A DNA stretch of 64,000 bases from Helicobacter saguini (GTDB taxonomy: Bacteria > Campylobacterota > Campylobacteria > Campylobacterales > Helicobacteraceae): the NCBI RefSeq assembly GCF_000762875.2, contig NZ_JRMP02000008.1:44804-108803 (forward strand), in the 5' to 3' direction. Shown one piece after another: positions 1-6,979 of this stretch. Below the pieces are notes generated by a model. That model saw only the letters and a list, made by a program, of their open reading frames with translations. It did not search any database and was not told the DNA's origin. Position 1 is the stretch's first letter; each line of letters starts with the position of its first letter. The translations under genes were made by a program, and so were the position numbers.

Positions 1-950
1 TCAAGGTGCATTGGTATGGTATGGCGTATGTTGCTGCGCTGCTCATTGCGTATTTTAGTGCGAAGTATTTTGCCCGCACTATGCCACGTTTTAAGCATTT
101 GCAAGGCGAGCTGATTGATAGCTACTTTTTTTGGTGTGAGATTGGCGTTGTCGTGGGCGCGCGCTTTGGCTATCTGCTAATTTACACCGATGATGCGGCT
201 TACTATCTTACGCAGCCCTGGCAGGCGTTTAATCCTTATATTGACGGCGAGTTTGTCGGTATCGCTGGGATGAGCTATCATGGCGCGGTCTTTGGCTTTT
301 TGCTGGCGTCATTTGTGTTTAGCTATGTGCGGCGTGTGAGTATTCTCTCGCTCCTTGACTTGATTGCCCTTAGCGTGCCGCTGGCGTATATTTTTGGGCG
401 GCTGGGGAATTTTCTTAATAAGGAGCTTTATGGGCGCGTTATTACGAATGAAAATTGGCAGTTTTTGGGAATTTATGTTGAGGGCGCGATTCGCTATCCT
501 AGTCAGCTAATTGAGGGCTTTTTGGAGGGCTTTGTGGTCTTTTTTGTCGTGTATTTTGCTGCTAAGAAAGTACGCACACAAGGGCTTTTGATAGTCGTGT
601 ATGCCTTTGCGTATGGTGTGGCAAGATTTATTGCGGAGTATTTTAGGCAGCCAGATAGCCAAATGGGCGTGTATTTTTTGAATCTATCTATGGGGCAGAT
701 TCTAAGTGTGGTTATGATGCTAGTTGCAGTTATATTATTAGTAATTATTAAAAGGAAAAGTTATGGAAATTCTAATAATTTTGAATGTGGGACGTGGAAA
801 TTTGGGATGAGAGATTCTAAGTTAGATTCTAATTTGGATTCTAATTTGGTTTCTAAGGAAACTAAGTCGCAAGATTCTATAAAATCTAACTCGCAAGTTA
901 TAGAATCTAAAAAGTCTAAAAAACATAATAAAGGAAAAAATAATGTTTGA
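1..950 (+). CDS. lgt: Prolipoprotein diacylglyceryl transferase, 5' end outside window
   Basis: Transfers the diacylglyceryl group from phosphatidylglycerol to the lipobox cysteine of prolipoproteins in the inner membrane, the first step of lipoprotein maturation. The reading frame is open to the window edge and begins with residues KVHWYGMAY, which match the usual internal start of transmembrane segment 1. The GTG at 6 is therefore a valine codon and the true start lies upstream. The family signature GRLGNFLNKELYGR is present, followed by several hydrophobic segments. The last ~50 residues are a hydrophilic tail of D-S-N/D-S-K repeats (from about 810) built from the AGATTCTA word, which Lgt proteins do not normally have. 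The stop overlaps the next start by 8 nt. Confidence 0.93.
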   Translation, partial: KVHWYGMAYVAALLIAYFSAKYFARTMPRFKHLQGELIDSYFFWCEIGVVVGARFGYLLIYTDDAAYYLTQPWQAFNPYIDGEFVGIAGMSYHGAVFGFLLASFVFSYVRRVSILSLLDLIALSVPLAYIFGRLGNFLNKELYGRVITNENWQFLGIYVEGAIRYPSQLIEGFLEGFVVFFVVYFAAKKVRTQGLLIVVYAFAYGVARFIAEYFRQPDSQMGVYFLNLSMGQILSVVMMLVAVILLVIIKRKSYGNSNNFECGTWKFGMRDSKLDSNLDSNLVSKETKSQDSIKSNSQVIESKKSKKHNKGKNNV

Positions 951-1200
951 ATATTTAGAATATTTTTATAATTTTATTAGATTTTTTGATATTTTAAAAT
1001 TTGGAATCTTTGCTGGTGGATTTGAAATCTTTGGGCTAAAAGTGTGGGATTTTAGCGCCCCATTTTCATATTTTGAAGTGTTTTCTAGCGCATTTGTGAT
1101 ATGCGGGAGCTTTTATTTGATATATTTGTGGCTGGCAAAAAAGGCTAAAAGGTTGGAATCTAGCGGTAATTTAGATAAAGATTCTAAGGATAATAAGTGA
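943..1200 (+). CDS. Small membrane protein of unknown function
   Basis: An 85-residue protein that I do not recognise. It starts inside the end of lgt (ATGTTTGA overlap) and its TGA stop overlaps a candidate GTG start of nadD, so it is translationally coupled on both sides. The sequence is rich in Phe and Tyr, with one clear hydrophobic helix near residues 48-66 (FSSAFVICGSFYLIYLWLA) followed by a basic KKAKR stop-transfer stretch. A short D-K-D-S-K tail follows. Position between lgt and nadD suggests an inner-membrane accessory protein, but nothing in the sequence fixes a role. Confidence 0.6.
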   Translation: MFEYLEYFYNFIRFFDILKFGIFAGGFEIFGLKVWDFSAPFSYFEVFSSAFVICGSFYLIYLWLAKKAKRLESSGNLDKDSKDNK

Positions 1201-2303
1201 GTTTTATAGTGGCTTTTATGGAATCTAAAAATGGAATTTTTATGCAAAAAAGTTATAAAAATAATAATGTTATAAAATCTAGAACTTTGAGTAAAGATTC
1301 TAAAAGTTATAAAATTTATAAGGATTCTAATATTTCTAATAATTTTGGCAAAAAAGTTAGCAAGTTAGATTCTAATATTAGCAATAATTTATGCGAAAAA
1401 GTTAGTAATTTAGATTCTAAAGATTCTAATATTTCTAATAATTCTTTAGATTCTAAAAATTACGATATTTCTAATAAAAATTATAAAAAAATTGCAATTT
1501 TTGGAGGTAGCTTTTCTCCCATTCATAATGGACATATTGAAATGGTAAAACTTGCTTTAAAAAAACTAGATATTGATAAACTAATAATCTTGCCAACTTT
1601 TCAAAATCCTTTAAAAGATTCTAGCATTTTTAGCCCACAAACTCGCTTAGAATGGGTAAAGGAAGTTTTTTTAGATTCTAATATTATGGACACTAAAGAT
1701 TCTAAAGAAAACATAGAATCTAGATTCTATAAAAATAACGAAATTACTAATTTAGATTCTAAAAAATTAGAAAATATAGAATCTAATAGCAAAGATTCTA
1801 ACCTAACGCCCGTTTTTTTGGAATCTATCGCAAAAAAGATTCTAATAAGCGATTATGAAATAGCACAAAATAGGGCAGTTGCAAGTATAGAATCAATACT
1901 GCATTTTAAAAATCTTTACAACGCAAAAAAGATTTATTTTTTAATCGGTGGCGATAATTTATTTCAATTACCAAAATGGAAAGATTTTGAGAAACTTAAA
2001 AAAGTTACAGAATTTGTAGTTTTTACGCGAAAAGATTCTATAAATTTAAATTCTCCTTGCGGGGAAAAAATAGATTTGCAACATATAGAATCTAAGAGGC
2101 AAGATTCTAAAAAAAATATAGAATCTAATCAAAAAGATTCTAAAAAATATTACGATTTTGCTAATAAACACAATATAAAAATTACACTTTTAGATTTTAA
2201 TTTTAACATTTCATCTACTGAAATTAGAAAAAATATAGAATCTAATATTGATTTTATCCCACAAAAAGTTAGAGATTCTGTAATTTTAGAAATAAACAAG
2301 TGA
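1197..2303 (+). CDS. nadD: Nicotinate-nucleotide adenylyltransferase with long repeat-built N-terminal extension
   Basis: Adenylates nicotinate mononucleotide to deamido-NAD in NAD synthesis. The catalytic core starts only near residue 98 with KKIAIFGGSFSPIHNGH, which carries the nucleotidyltransferase GGxFxPxHxGH motif. It ends with the ISSTEIRKNI motif (the family's SST-x-IR). Normal bacterial NadD is about 190-210 residues; this frame is 368. The excess is an N-terminal extension of about 95 residues and two internal inserts (about 1665-1830 and 2080-2150), all made of D-S-K/N and I-E-S strings. Start candidates are GTG 1197 (coupled to the upstream stop), ATG 1218 and ATG 1242. No ATG lies between 1242 and the core, so the extension seems to be translated. 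rsfS follows 13 nt downstream, a common nadD-rsfS arrangement. Confidence 0.9.
   Translation: MSFIVAFMESKNGIFMQKSYKNNNVIKSRTLSKDSKSYKIYKDSNISNNFGKKVSKLDSNISNNLCEKVSNLDSKDSNISNNSLDSKNYDISNKNYKKIAIFGGSFSPIHNGHIEMVKLALKKLDIDKLIILPTFQNPLKDSSIFSPQTRLEWVKEVFLDSNIMDTKDSKENIESRFYKNNEITNLDSKKLENIESNSKDSNLTPVFLESIAKKILISDYEIAQNRAVASIESILHFKNLYNAKKIYFLIGGDNLFQLPKWKDFEKLKKVTEFVVFTRKDSINLNSPCGEKIDLQHIESKRQDSKKNIESNQKDSKKYYDFANKHNIKITLLDFNFNISSTEIRKNIESNIDFIPQKVRDSVILEINK
1290..1470 (+). repeat. AGATTCTA-word array in the 5' part of nadD
   Basis: At least six GATTCT words within 180 nt, spaced irregularly, with intervening TTTCTAATAATT and AAAAAAGTTAGC/AAGTTAG segments that are themselves repeated. In frame this gives K-V-S-x-L-D-S-N/I-S-N-N. 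It forms most of the N-terminal extension of NadD. Confidence 0.85.
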
Positions 2304-2316
2304 TAAAAGGACAAAA

Positions 2317-2682
2317 ATGAGCGATACAAAAGAGCAACAATTTACGAAAAAAGTTCTAGATTCTATAATCGAGATTTTGGATAGCAAAAAGGCAAGTGAT
2401 ATAAATGTGTTAGACTTGCAAGGAAAGGGCTATATATCGCAGTTTGTGGTGATTGCCACTTCTATGGCTGGCAAGCATTCTTTGGCGCTTTTAGAGTATT
2501 TAAAAGAGGGCTTAAAGCCGCTGGGTGCGAAGTTTTACGCCGTTGATGATAGTAGTGAGGACTGGATAATTATTGATTTGGGCGAAATTATGGTGCATAT
2601 TTTCACGGAAAATCATCGAAATAAATACAATTTAGACGAATTTTTAGAGAAAAATTTTAAAGATTCTATAAAAAATGATTAA
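2317..2682 (+). CDS. rsfS: Ribosomal silencing factor RsfS (Iojap/YbeB family)
   Basis: Binds ribosomal protein L14 on free 50S subunits and blocks 30S joining, lowering translation in starvation. The 121-residue length is typical. The family pattern is clear: a dLqGKGYISQFVVIAT-like segment in the first half, and SSEDWIIIDLGEIMVHIFT followed by RNKYNLDEF in the second. A good Shine-Dalgarno sequence (AAAGGA) precedes ATG 2317. It lies directly behind nadD and is probably cotranscribed with it. Unlike its neighbour it has almost no repeat-word insertion apart from codons near both ends. Confidence 0.92.
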   Translation: MSDTKEQQFTKKVLDSIIEILDSKKASDINVLDLQGKGYISQFVVIATSMAGKHSLALLEYLKEGLKPLGAKFYAVDDSSEDWIIIDLGEIMVHIFTENHRNKYNLDEFLEKNFKDSIKND

Positions 2683-3149
2683 AATCCGCTTTTTTATATC
2701 CTAAATTATAGAATCTATAAAAAAATGTTTCTTTTTTCTACAATTTATTATTTTTTGGGGGTTTAGATTCTTAAAAACATTCAAAAATGTAAAAAGTTTG
2801 GTAGAATTTCAATTAACATAATCTTATGAATATAAAAATTTTTGTGAAATTTAGTTATGAATCTTGTTAAGTTGTAACACTTTTTTATGGCTAAAAATGA
2901 GAATGTGTAGTTTTTATACATTTTAGGGTTATGTTAAAATGCAAAATGCGATTTAGATTCTATAGAAATATAGAATCTTTAGAATTAACGTAGTAAGTGG
3001 ATTCTAAATTCTAGTATTTTAAATATATTTTGCAAAAACCTTTTTCCCTGCGACGTGAGACTAGCCTTTTTGGCTGTCGCAACTAGCAGGGGAAAAGTTT
3101 TTGTGAAGGATAACGTGGAAGACGAATTTCATTGTTGAAAGGAGATGAT
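2683..3149 (+). promoter_or_regulatory. 467-nt intergenic leader of the por operon
   Basis: No credible gene is seen here. The first 300 nt are very AT-rich and carry scattered AGATTCTA/TAGAATCT words (about 2708-2720, 2765-2771, 2955-2985). The last 120 nt carry a long imperfect hairpin (3033-3103) and then the porC ribosome binding site. A promoter for the por genes presumably lies in this stretch. TTATGTTAAAAT near 2930 resembles an extended -10 region, but I cannot place it with confidence. Confidence 0.4.
3033..3103 (+). repeat. Imperfect palindromic element, copy 1 (upstream of porC)
   Basis: The outer arms CAAAAAC-CTTTTTCCCTGC and GCAGGGGAAAAG-TTTTTG pair almost fully. The inner part contains GTGAGACTAG and CTGTCGCAAC with a small inner hairpin AGCC-TTTTT-GGCT. 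The reverse complement of 5415-5503 has the same order of words. The two copies therefore flank porC-porD-porA in opposite orientation, about 2.4 kb apart. Function unknown: a structured leader, a REP-like element or a MITE remnant are all possible. Confidence 0.75.
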
Positions 3150-3710
3150 ATGTTAGAGATTAGATGGCATAGCAGGGCTGGGCAAGGCGCGGTAACCGGC
3201 GCTAAGGGCTTGGCTGATGTGATTGCTGGTATCGGCAAGGAAGTGCAGGCGTTTGCGACTTATGGCTCGGCGAAACGTGGTGCGACTATGGCGGCGTTTG
3301 ATAGGTTTGATGATACGCCGATTTTAAATCACGAGAAGTATATGGAGCCTGATTATGTGCTAGTGATTGACCCGGGGCTTACATTTATCGCGGACATTTT
3401 TGAGAATGAGAAGCCTACGACAAAATACATCATCACCACGCATTTAAGCAAGGATGAGCTGATTGAAAAAAAGCCTGAGCTTAAAAGCCGCGAGTTGTAT
3501 ATCCTAGATTGCATTAAGATTTCGCTTGACTGCTTGGGTAAGCCGATACCAAATGCGCCGATGCTTGGGGCTTTTATAAAGATTTCTGGGCTTCTTGGTA
3601 TTGAGGATTTTAAGGAGGCGTTTAAAAAGGTTTTGGGTAAGAAATTGCCACAAAAAATTATCGATGCAAATATGCTAGCTATTCAGCGTGCGTATGACGA
3701 GGTAAAATAG
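3150..3710 (+). CDS. porC: Pyruvate:flavodoxin/ferredoxin oxidoreductase, gamma subunit
   Basis: Gamma subunit of the four-subunit pyruvate:acceptor oxidoreductase that converts pyruvate and CoA to acetyl-CoA and CO2 with reduction of flavodoxin or ferredoxin. It replaces pyruvate dehydrogenase in Helicobacter. The protein opens MLEIRWHSRAGQGAVTGAKG, with the R-x-GQG motif of the gamma family, and has the usual 186 residues. ATG 3150 is chosen because AAAGGAG sits directly upstream; an in-frame TTG at 3132 lies before that site and is not needed. The next gene, porD, starts 37 nt downstream. The gene is nearly free of the repeat word. It is also called porG in some annotations. Confidence 0.93.
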   Translation: MLEIRWHSRAGQGAVTGAKGLADVIAGIGKEVQAFATYGSAKRGATMAAFDRFDDTPILNHEKYMEPDYVLVIDPGLTFIADIFENEKPTTKYIITTHLSKDELIEKKPELKSRELYILDCIKISLDCLGKPIPNAPMLGAFIKISGLLGIEDFKEAFKKVLGKKLPQKIIDANMLAIQRAYDEVK

Positions 3711-3747
3711 TTTATAGAATCTAGATTCTGTGTTTAAAGGATAGATA

Positions 3748-4161
3748 ATGGAAAATACAAATAATAATGGTTGGAATGACTTACTACCCGGGGCTGTCGT
3801 ATTCCCCTTTGAATCAAGCGTAAATGGCGAGGAAAATGTCGCAAATCATCAAGAAAATCGCGCCTACACAAATGGCAGTATGTATACCCAAAGTGTCGCG
3901 CACTGGCGAACGATAAAGCCTGTGTATAACACAAATCACTGCATAAATTGCTATCAGTGTTGGGTTTATTGCCCTGATAGCTCCATTTTGGTGCGTGATG
4001 AGAAAATGAAGGGCGTTGATTACAAGCACTGCAAGGGCTGTGGCGTGTGCGCTGAAGTGTGTCCTACTAATCCTAAGTCGCTTATTATGTTCCAAGATTT
4101 TATGACGACTGAAGACGCCATAAAAGAGTGGCCAGCGAAAGAAAAAAAGGTAAAGGAGTAG
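3748..4161 (+). CDS. porD: Pyruvate:flavodoxin/ferredoxin oxidoreductase, delta (ferredoxin-type) subunit
   Basis: Small iron-sulfur subunit that carries electrons out of the complex. Two 4Fe-4S binding motifs are visible: CINCYQCWVYCP and CKGCGVCAEVCP, in the second half of the 137-residue protein. The N-terminal ~50 residues are a non-cluster extension, as in H. pylori PorD. The gene lies between porC and porA, with 3 nt to the porA start, so it is part of the same transcription unit. A GATTCT-containing word lies in the porC-porD spacer next to an oppositely oriented copy (3718-3730). Confidence 0.94.
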   Translation: MENTNNNGWNDLLPGAVVFPFESSVNGEENVANHQENRAYTNGSMYTQSVAHWRTIKPVYNTNHCINCYQCWVYCPDSSILVRDEKMKGVDYKHCKGCGVCAEVCPTNPKSLIMFQDFMTTEDAIKEWPAKEKKVKE

Positions 4162-4164
4162 AAA

Positions 4165-5394
4165 ATGGCGAAAGTTTATGATTTACACGAAGTGGAAGTG
4201 TGGGATGGTAACACAGCGGCAAGCCATGCCCTGCGACAAGCGCAAATCGATGTGGTAGCGGCATATCCTATCACGCCATCTACGCCGATTGTGCAAAATT
4301 ATGGGACTTTTATTAGCAATGGATATATTGATGGTGAGTTTGTGCTTGTGGAATCTGAACATGCGGCAATGAGTGGCTGCGTAGGTGCGGCAGCAGCTGG
4401 TGGGCGTGTGGCGACTGCGACTAGCTCTCAAGGGTTGGCTTTGATGGTTGAGGTGCTTTATCAGGCAAGTGGTATGCGTTTGCCGATTGTATTAAATCTT
4501 GTCAATCGCGCCCTTGCTTCGCCTTTAAATATTCATGGCGACCACGCTGATATGTATCTTTGCCGTGATGCTGGGTGGATTCAGCTTTGCACTTGTAATC
4601 CACAAGAGGCTTACGACTTTAACCTTATGGCGTTTAAAATCGCTGAAGATTATGATGTGCGCATTCCTACTATTGTAAATCAAGATGGCTTTCTAAGTTC
4701 GCACACCGCGCAAAATGTCCGCCCTTTAAGCGATGCTGATGCCTATAACTTTATCGGCGAATATAAGGTCAAAAATTCGCTTTTAGATTTTAGTAAGCCT
4801 GTCACTTATGGAGCGCAAGCAGAAGAGGACTGGCACTACGAGCATAAGGCGCAATTAAATGCGGCGATTATGGAATCTATAAAGGTTATAGAGCGTGTGT
4901 TTAAAGAGTTTAAGGATAAAACGGGGCGTGAGTATCATCCTGTAATGACTTATGATATGGATGATGCGGATGTGGCTATCTTTGCAATCGGTACAAGTGC
5001 GGAATCTGCGCGTGTGGCGGCGAAAAAAATGCGTGAAAATGGCGTAAAAGCTGGTGTTGTAACAATTCACGTCTTACGCCCTTTTCCATATATTGAGCTA
5101 GGCAATGCACTGAAAAATGTGAAAGCTGTGGCAATTATGGATAAATCTTCACCTGCTGGGGCTATGGGAAATATGTTTAATGAAGTAGGCACTGCGATTT
5201 ATCAAGCAAATCTAGGCAATGATAAGAAGCCTATTTTATCAAACTATATCTATGGTTTGGGTGAGCGGGATTTGACAATTCGCGAGATTATGGATATTTA
5301 TAAAGAGCTAGATTCTAATGCTAAGGCTGGGAAACTAACGCACAAGGCACAGCAGTGGATAGGGCTTAGAGGCGCAAAACTTAGCTATTTTTAG
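4165..5394 (+). CDS. porA: Pyruvate:flavodoxin/ferredoxin oxidoreductase, alpha subunit
   Basis: Alpha subunit of the pyruvate:acceptor oxidoreductase; it supplies the pyrimidine-binding half of the thiamine diphosphate site and the CoA-binding domain. The 409-residue length agrees with the H. pylori protein. Visible family marks are AYPITPSTPIVQ near residue 31, then ESEHAAMSGCVGAAAAGGR and ATSSQGLALM in the first third. The start follows a GGAG site and the porD stop by 3 nt. Downstream, porB is not adjacent as it is in H. pylori: a 407-nt repeat-rich spacer separates them. Only one or two repeat words occur inside the gene, consistent with strong protein constraint. Confidence 0.95.
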   Translation: MAKVYDLHEVEVWDGNTAASHALRQAQIDVVAAYPITPSTPIVQNYGTFISNGYIDGEFVLVESEHAAMSGCVGAAAAGGRVATATSSQGLALMVEVLYQASGMRLPIVLNLVNRALASPLNIHGDHADMYLCRDAGWIQLCTCNPQEAYDFNLMAFKIAEDYDVRIPTIVNQDGFLSSHTAQNVRPLSDADAYNFIGEYKVKNSLLDFSKPVTYGAQAEEDWHYEHKAQLNAAIMESIKVIERVFKEFKDKTGREYHPVMTYDMDDADVAIFAIGTSAESARVAAKKMRENGVKAGVVTIHVLRPFPYIELGNALKNVKAVAIMDKSSPAGAMGNMFNEVGTAIYQANLGNDKKPILSNYIYGLGERDLTIREIMDIYKELDSNAKAGKLTHKAQQWIGLRGAKLSYF

Positions 5395-5414
5395 CCAAAG
5401 GAGATTCGTCTTCC

Positions 5415-5503
5415 GTTTGGATTTTGAATTTTCTTTTTCCCTGCCTCGTTGCGACAGACGTTTTAGTCTAGTCTCACTCGCAGGGAAAAAGGAAAATCCA
5501 AAC
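5415..5503 (-). repeat. Imperfect palindromic element, copy 2 (between porA and porB)
   Basis: The arms run from GTTTGGATTTT (5415) through CTTTTTCCCTGC to 5444, and from GCAGGGAAAAAG (5480) through to CCAAAC (5503). A small inner hairpin AGAC-GTTTTA-GTCT lies in the loop. Read on the minus strand it has CCCTGCGA, GTGAGACTAG, CTGTCGCAAC and GCAGGG in the same order as the element at 3033-3103. It may act as a terminator or attenuator within the por operon. Confidence 0.75.
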
Positions 5504-5698
5504 TACACGCAAAATACTAGAATCTATACACTCACCAACGCTTGTTTAGATTCTAACGTTCTTTAACATTTATAGAATCTAGATTCTATCCATCACTTTA
5601 AAAGTGTGCGTTTTTAGAATCTAGATTCTATTCTCCCTATTTTTTCCTTACCTTAATGGTAAGTGGGATTCCCCCCTCCCTGATTTATATTAATATTT

Positions 5699-5710
5699 GG
5701 GGGGGGGGGG
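5699..5710 (+). repeat. Poly-G tract of 12 in the porA-porB spacer
   Basis: Twelve consecutive G lie 91 nt before the porB start. Upstream (5671-5680) is CCCCCCTCCC, which could pair with the G run in the transcript. Read on the minus strand, the surroundings (ACCCACCCCCTAACCCC ... GGGAGGGGGGAAT) resemble the hairpin element at 12415-12456, so this may be a decayed copy. Tract length could change hairpin strength and thereby porB expression. Confidence 0.6.
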
Positions 5711-5801
5711 TTAGGGGGTGGGTATATTTTAGAAAAGTGAAATATATTATAGAATCTAAAAAAGATTCTAAAAAACAAATTTTATGCAAAAAGGATAGAA
5801 A

Positions 5802-6746
5802 ATGACAAAAGAATTTAAAAACCTAAAACAATTTAGCAAATCTGCGGACAAATTCGAAGGCGCGCACCTTTTGTGTCCTGGATGCGCACATGGTATGATT
5901 ATTAGAGAAGTGCTAAACGCAGTCGATGGTCCCCTTGTAATAGGCAACTCAACAGGTTGTTTAGAAGTATCAACGGCAGTTTTCCCACACACTAGCTGGG
6001 ATGTGCCGTGGATTCACATAGGCTTTGAAAATGGCTCGACAGCCGCGTGCGGTGCAGAGGCAATGTATAAGGCGTTGGAACGAAAGGGCAAATACAAAGG
6101 GCAACGCCCAAAATTTGTCGCATTTGGCGGCGATGGTAGCACTTATGACATCGGCTTTCAGTGGATTAGCGGTTGTTTTGAGCGTGGGCATGACTTTACT
6201 TATGTGTGCTTGGATAATGAAGTCTATGCGAATACGGGCGGACAGCGAAGCGGTAGCACGCCGCTTGGAGCTAGCACTAGCACCACACCTGCTGGTTCTA
6301 CTAGCTATGGTAAAAAGCAAAAAAAGAAAGATTTACTAGCCATTATGGCAGCGCATGGCAGCCCTTATGTCGCGCAAGTTGCGCCAAATAAATGGAAAGA
6401 TATGAATGCTAAGATAAAACGCGCCATTGACACTGAGGGACCAACTTTCATAAACGCGATGAGTGCTTGCACGACTGAATGGAAATTCCAGTCAAATAAC
6501 ACCGTTGAGATGAGCGACTTAGCCGTGGATAGCCTTGTGTTTCCGCTTTATGAGATTATCGATGGGCATGAACTTCGTATCACTTATCGCCCTAAAAAAG
6601 TCATTCCTGTGCGTGAATACTTGGCAGCCCAGGGCAGATTCAAACATTTATTTAAACCAGAAAATGAGCACATAATAGAGCAATTCCAAAAAGATGTAAA
6701 TGATAGATGGGAACTACTCCAACGCCGCGAAGAGTCAAAGTTATAG
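5802..6746 (+). CDS. porB: Pyruvate:flavodoxin/ferredoxin oxidoreductase, beta subunit
   Basis: Beta subunit of the pyruvate:acceptor oxidoreductase, binding the diphosphate and Mg of thiamine diphosphate. The TPP signature is clear: FGGDGSTYDIG followed by CLDNEVYANTGGQ about 30 residues later. Cysteines that bind a 4Fe-4S cluster in the family are visible near the N-terminus (LLCPGCAHG, NSTGCLEV). Length 314 is normal. The ATG at 5802 follows AAAAGGA. It completes the porCDAB set but is separated from porA by a repeat-rich spacer, so its expression may be uncoupled from porCDA. Confidence 0.95.
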   Translation: MTKEFKNLKQFSKSADKFEGAHLLCPGCAHGMIIREVLNAVDGPLVIGNSTGCLEVSTAVFPHTSWDVPWIHIGFENGSTAACGAEAMYKALERKGKYKGQRPKFVAFGGDGSTYDIGFQWISGCFERGHDFTYVCLDNEVYANTGGQRSGSTPLGASTSTTPAGSTSYGKKQKKKDLLAIMAAHGSPYVAQVAPNKWKDMNAKIKRAIDTEGPTFINAMSACTTEWKFQSNNTVEMSDLAVDSLVFPLYEIIDGHELRITYRPKKVIPVREYLAAQGRFKHLFKPENEHIIEQFQKDVNDRWELLQRREESKL

Positions 6747-6979
6747 AGAGTTGTTTGTCTGTTTTTTATTCCCACTTGTGTTGTTGAAATATCTTACAAA
6801 TTATATAGTATTAATATATTTTACAAGATTGCTTAGCTATAAATTTACACAAAATTTTTATGTTTAATCATGTGAGTTGTACATTAGGTTGTAAATAATG
6901 ATTAATACGTGTACTTATAAAATTTAGTGCAAATATTCATATTTCAACTTTATAATTTCTAATTTCAAAGGAGATAAAT

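Larger units (their letters stand above)
5395..5801 (+). other. Repeat-rich 407-nt spacer that splits the por operon
   Basis: No gene is seen. In order it holds: an inverted copy of the palindromic element (5415-5503); several TAGAATCTAGATTCTA-type double words (about 5518-5525, 5573-5590, 5612-5630); a C-rich run CCCCCCTCCC at 5671-5680; a run of 12 G at 5699-5710 followed by TTAGGGGGTGGG; and a last pair of repeat words just before porB. The C-rich and G-rich runs can pair in RNA, so transcription passing from porA into porB would meet two strong hairpins. Confidence 0.7.

Noticed and set aside
6025..6339. ORFs inside porB in other frames
   Set aside because: The porB frame carries all TPP motifs; the alternatives are shadows.
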